The notes beneath the pieces were generated by a model. The model saw only the letters and a program-made list of their open reading frames with translations, did no database searches and was not told where the DNA came from. A DNA stretch of 64,000 nucleotides from Micropterus salmoides (taxonomy: Eukaryota; Chordata; Actinopteri; Centrarchiformes; Centrarchidae). Positions within the stretch are counted from its first letter, which is position 1; every line of letters begins with the position of its first letter. The translations under genes were made by a program, and so were the position numbers. Of this stretch, positions 10,948 through 21,235 are shown one piece after another. The stretch is taken from contig NW_024041039.1 of assembly GCF_014851395.1 (NCBI RefSeq), positions 4,244,112 through 4,308,111 of the forward strand, in the 5' to 3' direction.

Positions 10948-11712
10948 CTCTGTTGTGAAGTTTGCGGATGACACCACCATTATCGGACGGATTTCAAACA
11001 ACGATGAGACTTCATATCTGGAGGAAATTCATAATCTTGCAGAGTGGTGCACAGAGAATAACCTACTGCTCAACATCAGTAAAACCAAGGAGATAAAGAC
11101 ACACACTCCTGTCAGCGGTGCTGAGGTGGAGCAGGCGAACAGTTTCAGGTTCCAGGGAATCAGCATCACAGAGAACCTGACATGGTCGTCTCACATCTCC
11201 ACGCTGGTGAAGGAAGCTCAGAAACAACTGTATTTCTTTTAGGAAGGCCAAATCCACACGCAAAGTTCTTGTCAGCTTTTACAGAGGAGCATCAGAAAGC
11301 ATCCTGTCTGGAAACATCAACATGGGATGTGCACGGCTCAGGACCGGAGGGCTCTGCAGCGGGTGATTAAAACTGCTCAGAAGATCATTGGTACCCATCT
11401 CCCGAGCATCAGTGATATCGGTGAGGTGCCTACGCAGAGTCCAAAGGATACTAAATAATAGTACCCGCCCAGCCACAGCCTGTTCACCCTGCTGCCTTCT
11501 GGGAAGAGACATAGAAGTTTCTGCTGCCGCACCACCAGACTGCAGAGCAGCTTTTCCCCCCAAAGCTATCAGACTCTTAAACTTTAATTCATCCTCAGCA
11601 CTGCTCCAATGATGATAGTTTATTTATGTTTACAACTTTTCATAATTGATTCTCAATAATATAAATTGTCTCAATTTCACTCTATAACTTGTTCTATTGT
11701 GACAATAAAGCT
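10948..11712 (+). pseudogene. 3' end of a non-LTR retrotransposon (Rex1/L2/CR1-like LINE), broken
   Basis: This is the C-terminal part of a LINE reverse transcriptase, the enzyme that copies element RNA into DNA at the target site. Translation from about 10952 gives KFADDTTIIG, containing the FADD catalytic motif. Further on come EWCTENNLLLNISKTKE and FRFQGISITENLTWSSHIS, both typical of the fingers/palm region of fish Rex1/L2/CR1-type elements. The frame stops at 11242. The continuation, seen in other frames, includes a DRRALQRVIKTAQKI-like segment, SHSLFTLLPSGKRHRS and PKAIRLLN. Frameshifts and stops therefore break the gene. The 3' tail ends in ATTGTGACAATAAAG. The 5' end is missing, as usual for LINE insertions. 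The exact clade is uncertain. Confidence 0.85.
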
Positions 11713-13020
11713 ACCTGTGTAAAACTGAGTCCACTTCCTCTCATCTTGCCGGAGTCTTGCGCTGAAAGAACATGGACCACCTGTGAAGTGCTTGATTTGG
11801 GATGTTGACGGGGCAGGTCTCTGTAACGATGTGGGCACAACAGTCTCTGATTTTCGTTGCTTGGCCAACATGAGTCCCACTTTGTCCGGACCGGACCTTT
11901 AGGAGCAGCCTTAAGTCCAAGCTGGGCCAACATGGCTCCTCTCCCGGCTCTCTCCTCTGAGTGATCACCTCACCCGTTGTGGTGCCTGGTCCGGTAGTTT
12001 GCGGCGGGTGGATCATGGTTGGCTGCTCTTTAATCCAAAAACCCGGTCTTCCTTTTCCAATGACTGATTTCTGTCATAGGGAATAAGTGTTTTGGCAATA
12101 AAGCTGACACAGATTTGAAGGAGCTACCGGCCAAGCGCTGCCGGTTGCCATAGCCCTAACCATGATCCGTTCCTAAACTTAAACAAACTTTAACCACTAG
12201 TTTTATTTTGAAAGTCTAACCGGATGTTTATTTTAGCTAACTGCCATTAAAAAGCGAAGCCAAGGGGTCTTGACCAAGCGTCCATATGTGACGGTCTGGC
12301 ATGAGATCAGGTTGGAACAGGAGGAAAGATTAGACCGAGCCAAAACCTGTTTCAAGGTTGATATCTGCACCTGACTGTTGTTTTTAGAGAGACTGGAACA
12401 TTTGCAAACGTATCCTTTAAAGTGTAAAGAGAAAGAGGCTGATGGACAAGCTGACTGACACTCATGAACCGGATTTGAACCTCCAGAGCGATGACTGACA
12501 CCACGTCACTTTGGCCTACCGGCAGACGACACGACGAGCAGAGAGAAACAGAGAGAAGTGCGTCTGAATGTGTCTCAGAGAGCAGAGATGCACACAGTCT
12601 GTCTTTGTGTGTGTGTGGAAGATGAAAAGGATGCGCACTGGCCTCAGGCTCCAATTAAAAACAGGCTGTGGTTGCTATGGTGATATACTGTAGGTGAACT
12701 GAAGCACTTTATGAAATATTACTGACTGACGAACTGTGTTTACACCTCCAGCAGAGAGCACACTGTGTGGATGTTTAAACTTTACTGTTCTGCTTCCAAC
12801 CTTTTTATTATTTGTGTTCTCCCTCTGTAAAGAGGCTCTCAATACCTGGGTCCTTTTAAAAAATATTAATGAGTATTATCCATATCCGATCAGTCAAGGG
12901 TTATTATTATTATTATAATAGGAAATATCTCTACAACTATTCATCAGGAATGATCGTCTGACTTTTTAACGTTCCATCAGGTCATTTTAACTTGTCCAGT
13001 ACTTTGATTTATGACCACAG
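11713..13020. other. Intergenic stretch, no gene supported
   Basis: Several overlapping frames of 67-100 codons occur on the - strand, but none has a recognisable family or a conserved start context. No repeat boundary was established. Confidence 0.45.
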
Positions 13021-13655
13021 ACTGTATATAAGAAGTGTCATCGTGACGTCACCCGTTGGTTTGTGGACTGACGTTTTCAAGCCTCGTGTTTTGCAGATAG
13101 GGCGCCGCCATTTTTAGTTTTTGCAACTAGCGGCACCAGACGTTACCATATTGGCACAAGATGGCGGAGCTAACGGCCGTGTGCGGAGCTAGATAGCTTG
13201 CTTAGCTAGGTGCATCTGTAATTCACCTTAACGGAATGACAATTTTGTCCAGCGAACAACAGTCTGAAAACTAAATGTACTCACCAGAGAACGCGAACAG
13301 CCAAGCTTTTTCAACGGCGCTGGTCAAATTTACACAGAGCCGTGGGTACAAGTATGATTGACAGGTCGCCATGGTAACAACTTGTCTATCATAGATGATC
13401 CCGCCCCGACACATACTCTGATTTGTGGTCTATTTTAAAATAAATGGGACCATAATTTACTAAATGATCATCATGCTGTGTTAAAGAAGACATGAAACTA
13501 GTGACTGAGACCATGAACTCATCAGGAAAGTGTTTACTGAGGTAATTATTCAGCTGAGAAGTAGAAGCATTTTGCCATTATTTCTAATGGAGCCGGACTT
13601 CTTTTTACAACCAGAAGAGTCGCCCCCTGCTGGCAGTTAGACAGAATGCAGGTTT
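13021..13655 (+). repeat. Dispersed repeat family A, copy 2
   Basis: This is the longer counterpart of 1525-1830. It starts near ACTGTATATAAGAAGTG and contains GTGACGTCACCCG, GCCGCCATTTTTAG, ACAAGATGGCGGAGC, GGTGCATCTGTAATTCACC, GTGACTGAGACCATGAACTC and TCAGCTGAGAAGTAG. It closes near CGCCCCCTGCTGGCAG and CAGAATGCAGGTTTAA. There is no coding potential. The family probably spreads as a non-autonomous element. Confidence 0.75.
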
Positions 13656-13809
13656 AAGGGACTTCAGCGTTCACATTAGATCGCTGACCGGAAGCTTCCT
13701 GCGTGTTTATGACCAAATACCCGCAGACGAATGACATCAGCCTCAGCTATACCTTGGGTAAAGCGCTAATTAGCAAATGTTAGCATGCTATCACACTATA
13801 CCAAGATGG
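13656..13809. repeat. Fish repeat text interrupted by the COX19 insertion (left part)
   Basis: The words GACATCAGCCTCAGCT, TAATTAGCAAATGTTAGCATGC and CCAAGATGG belong to a common teleost repeat, recalled from general knowledge. Its continuation, AAGATGGTGAACAAATA then CATTAGCATGTTAGCATGC, resumes at 15540. The intervening 1.7 kb is therefore an insertion. Confidence 0.6.
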
Positions 13810-14486
13810 GGTTTTTCCGGGAACAGTCCCCGGTTTTGGTGGCCTATCGCCGGAAATGTCCCCGCTTTTTTAATTGTGTGTTAATTTTAGACCATATAAG
13901 GCGTTAACAGACCTGAAATCAGATTGTACGTGGCCACAAAGACCGGACAGCAGAGCAGACAGGCGGGAGCACACGCAGTATGTTAAAGCTGTATCGCCCA
14001 GTCTCTTTACGTCTACAGCTGCTTTTATCTGGATCAAACGGACATAACGTGCAAATAAACATCAGTTAATGTCCGTGGTAATAGCAAAGGTATGTCTTTG
14101 TGATATTTTAACATTTCTTTTAACGGAATAATCATACTTGTGACCAAATAAGTGTTTAGTTCAGTTTATAGCATAACCAGGCGTGATTATCATTAATAGC
14201 TGATGTTGCCGATGGAATGTGTGTTTGGTAGGCCTATGTCCAATATCCGTGTTTATATTTGGAAAAACACACTGTAACTAATAATTAACACGACTTACTG
14301 CTGAGTCATATTTAAAATAAAGACATGATCTCTTTTGCAATTATCCTTATTACTCTACATTATTTAACCTGCTGTGTACCAACCAATCCAGTCCTTTTTA
14401 CATCTTAAAATACCTTTAAATGGCCAAAACACAACATAAAATGAAGTTTTCAACTTGCCAGAAAGTGAGTGCAGCCTCTACTTAAA

Positions 14487-14775
14487 TGTAAACGCTCTGT
14501 ATAGCGCCTTTCTAGTCTTTTCAACCACTCAAAGCGCTTTTACACTACATCTGCATTCACCAGTCACACACACATTCATACACTGAGCCTAAGTGCTCAA
14601 ACAGAAACTAGCATTCACACTCATTCATACACTGGCGGAATAGCCGGTTTTGCAATTCGGGGTTCAGTATCTTGCCCAAGGACACTTCGACACGCAACCA
14701 GGGGGAGCCGGGGATTGAACCGCCGACCTTCCGATTAACGGCCAACCCGCTCTACCTCCTGAGCCACAGCCGCCC
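14487..14775 (-). mobile_element. tRNA-derived SINE, second copy
   Basis: This is the reverse complement of the family at 586-867. The head, GGGCGGCTGTGGCTCAGG, ends at 14775. The B-box GGTTCAATCCCCGG and the CCTTGGGCAAGATACTGAACC segment follow, then AGCGCTTTGAGTGGTTG and GACTAGAAAGGCGCTATA. It begins immediately next to the short poly(A) of the COX19 retrocopy and lies on the same strand. No clean target duplication was found. Confidence 0.88.
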
Positions 14776-14807
14776 TTTTTTTAAAATTTAAATACAAAAG
14801 ATTTATT
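14776..14807 (-). terminator. Polyadenylation signal and short poly(A) of the COX19 retrocopy
   Basis: On the - strand AATAAA (complement of TTTATT at 14802-14807) is followed about 19 bases later by seven A residues (14776-14782). A genomically encoded poly(A) at this distance from AATAAA is what a reverse-transcribed mRNA leaves behind. Confidence 0.7.
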
Positions 14808-15025
14808 GCCAAAACAACATTTCCAAATATGATTCATTTTATGTTATGTACACAAAGGGTTGATAAAATTATTTTGTACTCCTTAACCTTAAACTGAGGC
14901 CACAATGCAAACCACAATGTCCTCAATCTCAAGGCCCACATTGTCAAAGTCCTTGAGGCCCGTCTTCTCTCCGTCACACTCACAGAGGCCTTTGTCCTCA
15001 ACATGCTTTTGTAGGATTTGCGTTG

Positions 15026-15313
15026 TCAGGGTTTAGTGTCTCTGTCTGCCTGGCCGGGAGGAGGATCCATCAGGTCCTTGAATCCCAGTTTCTCCAGAGG
15101 CTCCTTGGCCATCAGCTGATGGTCCATGCGGCACTCCAGGTAGCCTTTGGACTGCAGTCGGCACTTGGAGTTGTCGAAGCTGTTGTCTCTCAGGCATTTC
15201 ATAAACGTCTCCTTGAAGGCTTTACACTCTCCGAAGTGGTCCAGAAGGAAGGAGCCTTTTTCAGGAGGCCGGGGCGTAAAACTCTTCGACCCGAAGTTCA
15301 TAGCAGTGGACAT
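15026..15313 (-). CDS. cox19: COX19-like cytochrome c oxidase assembly protein (intronless, probable retrocopy)
   Basis: COX19 is a small twin CX9C protein of the cytosol and mitochondrial intermembrane space, involved in copper supply during cytochrome c oxidase assembly. The 95-residue frame begins MSTAMNFGSKSFTPRPPEKG, which closely resembles vertebrate COX19. It has two CX9C pairs, C-KAFKETFMK-C and C-RLQSKGYLE-C, the expected helical-hairpin disulfide positions. EPLEKLGFKDL follows, as in the family, and length is close to the usual 90 residues. The start context is AAACATGT. The gene is in one piece, whereas the human gene is, to my knowledge, split. A 3' UTR of roughly 240 bases, AATAAA and a short poly(A) follow, so I infer a processed retrocopy. 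The frame is intact with no missing cysteine. It could be a young pseudogene, an expressed retrogene or, less likely, the parent gene. Confidence 0.88.
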   Translation of the reverse strand: MSTAMNFGSKSFTPRPPEKGSFLLDHFGECKAFKETFMKCLRDNSFDNSKCRLQSKGYLECRMDHQLMAKEPLEKLGFKDLMDPPPGQADRDTKP

Positions 15314-15546
15314 GTTTGTCTGGGGTTAAAAGCTACAACAGCCGCCGTACGCGACCCTGTCGGCGTTATTGACTGAAAGCTAGTTTCTGCCTCACTTTAT
15401 TTCATTCAGAAGAGTTACGCTTGACAGATTATTATGTCCCCCTTTTTTATTTCGTATATAACATATTTTTTAATGACCTACTGACCAACAAACTCATATG
15501 TCCCCGGTTTTCATTACAGATATCTGGTCACCTTAAACTAAGATGG

Positions 15547-16664
15547 TGAACAAATAACTGCTAAACATTAGCATGTTAGCATGCTGAGGTTAGCTCAAAG
15601 CTCTGCTGTATAAGTTTCCTGTTAATATTCAGTCAAAAAACTGTGCATACATGAGATCTTTCTTAAGCAAAAATTTTCAGAAAGAACATGTGTCTGGAAA
15701 ATAAAATGTGTTCAGGCTACTGCTGCATGGAGCCGCCTCACAAACTCAAGTTATTTTTCCTTCTTACTTCTCTTGTACGTCTTCAAATTCTGTTCCTGCT
15801 TCTACATCTTCTGGTTTTTCCTGCTGAAGCTCTCTCCCCGGAGGCGACAGCAGTTTAACTGCAGGGGGAAATTCTCTTTTTAGTATTTAGTTTTATTCTG
15901 TTTATTTGCAGTCTCTCAGGTTTTTCTGTTGGTGATGAAAAGCTGGAGTTTCCTTCTTCATTTTCTTCCTTTTTATATATATTTAATGCTTCTGCTTTCA
16001 CTTCTACATTCTGCTTGTTTTCTGTTTTTAAAAATATACTTTACTGAGAAATACAGCTTTCTAAAAGTGATGAACTTTGCTTAAAGTTTAGCTAAATTTG
16101 AACACCGTAAAATGCTTCTCTGACCAATGTTAAATTAATGGTGCTATATTATTGTTGTTTTATTTGCACTTTAAAACACACTCGCATCAAAATATAAAAA
16201 CTACAATAGTAAAATTATGCTCACACACCAAATGATGCAATAATTATTCACATTTTGAAAACATTCATAACAATCTCTGTTATAAAAAGGCTATATACCA
16301 TTTTTGACGTATGTCCACAGGATGAATAGAAACAGAGTTTTATTTATTTATTGGTACTCATTTTGTACTATTGTTTTCTGTTAAACATGTATAATGATGC
16401 ATCTATGCAAAACTGCATAACCTGGATCATTTTTCCAGTACATCAACATGCAGGACAAATACTGATATCTTTGTATCTCTATCAGATATTGTTATTTACT
16501 TTATCTCTCTTTATTCTCCTTTGTTTATATAAGTTACCACACCATGCTGCCCTACCCTCCAACCCCTGCACACTTGTTTTACCTTGAATCTCAGTCTTAC
16601 TTACTGTTTCTTCACCGATTTTACTATTTCACAAGGTCTGATTGCTGTTTACTGTTTGCAAATA
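15547..16664. other. Intergenic stretch, AT-rich
   Basis: It starts with the remainder of the interrupted fish repeat (TTAGCATGTTAGCATGCTGAGG). After that nothing is recognisable. No supported gene is present. Confidence 0.5.
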
Positions 16665-17707
16665 ACTAATCAGCCAATCACATGGCAGCAACTCAATGCA
16701 TTTTGGCATGTAGACGTGGTCAAGACAACTTGCTGAAGTTCAAATCGAGCATCAGAATTGGGAACAAAAGGAGATTTAAGTGACTTTGAACGTGGCATGG
16801 TTGTTGGTGCCAGACGGGCTGCTGTCTGTATTTCAGACACTGCTGATCTTCTGGGATTTTCACGAACCATCTCTAGGGTTTACAGAGAATGGTCTGAAAA
16901 AGAGAAATATCGAGTGAGCGGCAGCTGTGTGGACGAAAATGTCTTGTTGGTGTCAGAGGAGAATGGGCAGACTGGTTCGAGATGACAGAAAGGCAACAGT
17001 AACTCAAATTACCCCCCGTTACAATCAAGGTATGCAGAATACCAACTCTGAACTCTGAACGCACAACACGTCCAAGCAGCAGAACACCTCACCGGGTGCC
17101 ACTCCTGTCAGCTAAGAACAGGACACTGAGGCTTCACCAAAGTTGGACAATAGAAGATTGGAAAAACGTTGCCTGGTCTGATGAGTCTCTATTTCAGCTG
17201 CGGCATTCAGATGGTTGGTCAGAATTTGGTGTAAACAACACAAAAAGCATGGATCCATCCTGCCTTGTATCAACGGTTCAGGCTGGTGGTGGTGTAATGG
17301 TGTGGTGTTAAACGCGACAGCCTGCCTGAGTGTTGTTGCTGACCATGTCTTCTGATGGCTACTTCCAGCAGGATAATGCACCATGTCACAAAGCTCAGAT
17401 CATCTCAAACTGGTTTCTGGACCATGATAATGAGTTCACTGCACTCCAGTGGCCTCCACAGTCACCAGATCCCAATCCAACAGAGCACCTTTGGGATGTG
17501 GTGGAACGGGAGGTTCGCATCATGGATGTGCAGCCGACAAATCTGCAGCAACTGCGTGATGCTCTCATGTTAATATGGATTAAAGTCTCTGAGGCAAGTT
17601 TCCATCACCTTGTTGAAAGTATGCTACGAAGAATTAAGGCAGTTCTGAAGGCAAAAGGGGGTCCAAACCGGTAGTAGCAAGGTGTACCTAATAAAGTGGC
17701 CAGTGAG
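16665..17707 (+). pseudogene. Tc1-like transposase relic, copy 1 (DD34E family, frameshifted)
   Basis: Tc1/mariner transposase cuts the element out and inserts it at TA. The N-terminal helix-turn-helix region is readable from 16758 (MGTKGDLSDFERGMVVGARR). The middle reads WTIEDWKNVAWSDESLFQLR (first catalytic Asp in WSDES) and GGGVMVWC, where the frame stops. From 17330 the frame gives GYFQQDNAPCH (second Asp) and SPDPNPTEHLWDVVERE, keeping the third acidic residue. The catalytic triad is therefore present, but across three frames. The 3' end carries GGTGTACCTAATAAAGTGGC, then CAGTGAG, a terminal inverted repeat. The matching 5' terminus is not found, so the element is dead and probably truncated on the left. 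Confidence 0.92.
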
Positions 17708-18176
17708 TTCTATAACTATAATAAAATCATGATAGGATACATGGTTTTCATGTATGCTATTGTGGAAAATAACATGTTTTAGAACTCATTCAACTAAGAG
17801 CGAAGGGTTAAATATTGTTAATAGGACTATGTGCATGTTTATTTTTGTTGTTCAGCTGGAGACATTTTTAAATATGAGGCACACGACGTCTCCATCCACC
17901 CACTCCATCTGCTGGGAGGAGACTGAAAAATCCTCCTTGTTGTTGGTTAAAAAGTTTGTGAATTAGTTATTTATGATGTTTTTAAATAGTCCGTTTTAGA
18001 GACATTAGCGTAAAACCTTAAACAAGCTGATTCTCGCTGAAAATGTTGTGGTTGTTGATTCATGCAGCTGCGAGTGAAGGAGCTTCTGGTCAGTCAGGAA
18101 AGAAACAAACTGAATACTGAGAGAGACGTGATTCATTACAAGCTTTTGTTTCAATTGTAAGGCTGTTTCCTTCTCT

Positions 18177-18213
<37 letters not shown>

Positions 18214-18570
18214 TTCAGTCTCTTCCCGAATGTGTTGACTGAAGTGGTTGTTCCTGTCAGTTTCTCTTTAATTCGGCTTTAATTAGTCCTCCTGCTCGGA
18301 ATCCAGATTAATTTAATACATAATACAGAAGTTTGTGTTTCCTGAAATGTACCATCACCATTAAAATGACTCCTGACCTTAAAGGGACAGGTCAACATTT
18401 TGGGAAGTAGCGACTTGATTTTTTTCAAAGGGTAAATTCTGTTTTTTGGATGATGAGGTACATCCAGTCTCCGTAGTCAGTATTACAGGTAACGATTCAT
18501 TCAGAAACTCGAGTAACTCGACTACAAACTCTTACTTCGTCTAATCCAACTAACCTTATTTACAAGCAGC
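17708..18570. other. Intergenic stretch with a CA microsatellite
   Basis: A CA run lies at 18179-18210. Near 18379 there is TTAAAGGGACAGGTC, a word reminiscent of the TTAA element at 5961. No gene is supported. Confidence 0.5.
18179..18210. repeat. (CA)n microsatellite
   Basis: An uninterrupted run of about 16 AC/CA units. Confidence 0.95.
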
Positions 18571-20083
18571 CAGTGTTGGGCAAGTTATTCAGAATTTGTA
18601 ATATATTACTAGTTGCTTCTTACTCCTTAAAACAGTAATAATATTACTTCACTTATTGACAAAAGTAACTAGTTACATTACTATATTACTTTCATGAGGG
18701 GAATGAGTTTCCCACAGAATGACATTGTAACGGTGGAGGTGGGGGAGCGGTGGCAACCCAGCTATATTCTAACTTTGGACATGTTTGTGCAGCGAGAGAT
18801 TATTTTTTAATCAATTAAATTTTTTTTTATTTCTCTATTAATATATACACACACGTAACAGTTTCATTTATTTTTTTATTTTTAATATATATTTTAACAC
18901 ACACACACACACACACACGCTTACTGTTTAGTTTATTTTTTAAAATATATTTTTATTTTTTAACACACACACACACACACACACACGCTTATGGTTTTAT
19001 TTATTTATTTTTATATATATTTTTTAAACACACACACAAACACACACAACACACACACACACGCTTACTGTTTAGTTTATTTTTTTAAATATATATTTAT
19101 TTTTTTAACACACACACACACATGCTTACGGTTTTATTTATTTATTTTAATTTTAATATTTCTTCATTTTTTTTAACACAAACACACATACGCTTTAATT
19201 ACTTTACGCTTTAATTACTTGTTTAATGAAATGTATGGGGTTGATTGTTCTTTTGTAGTTTGTATGATGCTTTGGCAATGTTGTTGTTACACATTCATGC
19301 CAATAAAGCCAATTTGATGAATATATGCTCCTCAATACAGCTCCTTAATCAAATACGATTTTTAATACGCCTAGTTTAAAAAGAAAAATCAATATGTGGC
19401 GGTCAGCGTTGAAAACTACTTTCACTACCAACCCCTTCACCCCCAAACAATACGGTCCCAAATTTTTAACTATCACATTCATAACGGCAGCAAGGAGTGC
19501 GTTTATTACAAAACAAATGTTTCTTAATGCCACCGGCTGAAATAAAAAAATAAGGCGAGTAAATCTCGACTTTTGAACTACTGTTTGTGCAGAAACATGT
19601 AGCCTATTTATAAGAGCAGTATTCAGTATTTTTACAAAACGTTACGATAACGCCACTCTCTCCCAACAAGTCCAAGCATCAGTGACAGCAGCTGCTGGCG
19701 TTTCTTTCTGTAGGTTTCACGCTGCTGTGCTGCTTCAGCAGATGCTTCAATAGGCCTAAATTAAACGAAGAGTTTACAACGGACAACAATGTTCTTTGCA
19801 TCTTAGACTATGACAGCTACTTACAAATGTGGATAGAACGCCTCTCTCCCTCGTTCTCCGTTCTTCCTTTAGTTTTTGGCTATCAGCGGACATGAACAAC
19901 AAAGTCTGGTGCAGCTGACCTGCCGTACAGTCGCGCATTCACGCCAAGGATGGCGCGTTCAGTAACGCAGCGTTACTTGGATTAGTAACTGTAATAATAT
20001 TACTGTTTTAGAAAAGTAATGTAACACTACTAGTTACTGGGAAAAGTAATAATATTACAGTAATGTGTTACTGCCCAACACGG
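18571..20083. mobile_element. hAT-like non-autonomous element, 1.5 kb
   Basis: The left end is CAGTGTTGGGCAAGTTA and the right end reads GTTACTGCCCAACACGG, so the termini are inverted. Subterminal sequences are rich in AGTAACTAGTTACATTAC-type words in both orientations. The flanks are CAAGCAGC (18563-18570) and TATGCAGC (20084-20091), an 8-bp duplication with two differences, as expected for hAT. No transposase frame remains. The interior holds an AT/CA minisatellite at 18845-19190. Confidence 0.75.
18845..19190. repeat. Compound AT-rich/CA minisatellite inside the hAT-like element
   Basis: Five or so units of roughly 65-80 bases each contain a TATTTATTTTT-type block, ATATATTT, a TTTTAACACACACA run and a CGCTTA connector. 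The connectors alternate between CTTACTGTTTAGTTT and CTTA(T/C)GGTTTTATTT, suggesting that a two-unit block was duplicated. Confidence 0.75.
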
Positions 20084-20091
20084 TATGCAGC

Positions 20092-20639
20092 GCAGTGATA
20101 AATACTGTCGCACAACACGATGATAGTTTGATGGCGCAGACTGCTAAATGGGGGGAAGAGAGAAAAACAAAATACTGAGGGACGAAGAGACAGGCCAGAG
20201 AAAAACAACAAAGTGGGATGGGATCATGTCAAGCTCAAATAAAACAGCTCTGTACAGTGTGTGTCTACTGTAAAACAGAACCAGCTGACCACAACAGCGC
20301 AACGGCTTCAGCATCAAGTCCACGGAGCAGACCCAAAACAAGGCAACGGTAAAGTTAGCATTTAATGTAAACTGAAGTGAATTGAAGTGAAACTGCAAGT
20401 AGAGATGAAGGCTAGGAAAGGTAAGTCAAAATTCTTAGCTGTAAATGTATAAAGTTTGTTGTTATTGTTCTCTATTGACTGGTTAGTTCATGAGTTTGGG
20501 TTGTAATGTTACAGTTGTCATTACCCGGCTCTGAGGTCATGACAAATACAGAGAGGACAAAGAGGACTGCCAAAAATAAACATCTTTATGACAGAAACTT
20601 AAACAGTGAAACTAATAATTACTAATAGAGAGTGTGTCA
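20092..20639. other. Intergenic stretch, nothing assigned
   Basis: No gene, RNA gene or clear repeat boundary is seen. Confidence 0.45.
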
Positions 20640-21235
20640 GAGTGAATAGTGTCTTGGGTTTTATCTGGTGTTTTTCTGTTATTTTGTTTACTGTCCTTTC
20701 TGTTTTATCTATTGCCTCTGTGTTCTTGTTTAGGTTTTGATGACTGATCTTGGTTTCCTTGCTCTCTGTGGTATTTAGTTTCATTATTGCTGGTGTATTG
20801 TCTGTAGCTTTGCTTCCTGTTTTAGTTTGTAGTTTAGTCCTAGTGTGTGTTGTCTTGTTTTACTTCCTGTGCTTGCCTCTGATTGCTTTAGCGGGTTCAC
20901 CCGTGTCTAATTAGTGGTTCCCTCACCTGTGTATTTAAGTCTTTCTTTCACTCCTTGCCAGTTCATTGTTTTCCATGCCAGAGTTCTCCAGTTACTCGCG
21001 CCTCGTTTTTGCGGATGACTCTGGATTTACTTTCACCTGCAAGTTTCACCGTGTGCAGCAATAAACCTCACTTACTCACCAGTACTTGCTCTGTATGCGG
21101 GTGGCTGATTTATCATTTATCCTCCCAGAGCATCTGGCCCAGGTGCTCCCAGTCGGGCCTACGGGCACTGATACCTTAAGGGACAAAAGGGAAAACAGTA
21201 AACTGCCCGTCATCCCGCTAGGCAGGGCCGTCACA
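20640..21235 (+). repeat. Possible LTR-like or promoter-bearing repeat
   Basis: The stretch has the T/G- and CCTGT-rich composition seen in many fish repeats (TTTGTAGTTTAGTCCTAG, TTCCTGTGCTTGCC). It also has GTGTATTTAAGTC near 20930 as a TATA-like box and CAATAAACCTCAC near 21059 as a poly(A)-signal-like word. That order fits an LTR, but I found no second copy, primer-binding site or clear ends. This is tentative. Confidence 0.3.

Larger units (their letters stand above)
13810..15538. mobile_element. 1.7-kb insertion carrying the COX19 retrocopy and a SINE
   Basis: CAAGATGG at 13802-13809 and TAAGATGG at 15539-15546 flank this block and differ at one base. They fit an 8-bp target duplication of hAT type. 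The outer segments both contain GTCCCCGGTTTT (near 13828 and 15500), and the right end reads TATCTGGTCACC. No transposase is visible. The block contains the SINE at 14487-14775 and the COX19-like frame at 15026-15313. Whether the retrocopy landed in a pre-existing element or was captured by it cannot be told from one locus. Confidence 0.55.

Noticed and set aside
15023..15376. 117-codon + strand frame
   Set aside because: Antisense shadow of the COX19-like frame on the - strand.
16885..16950. KYRVSG motif resembling the RhoGAP arginine finger expected upstream of arhgap5
   Set aside because: It lies in the frame of a Tc1 transposase (VYREWSEKEKYRVSGSCVDE), where a similar word is part of the transposase linker; the flanks do not match RhoGAP.
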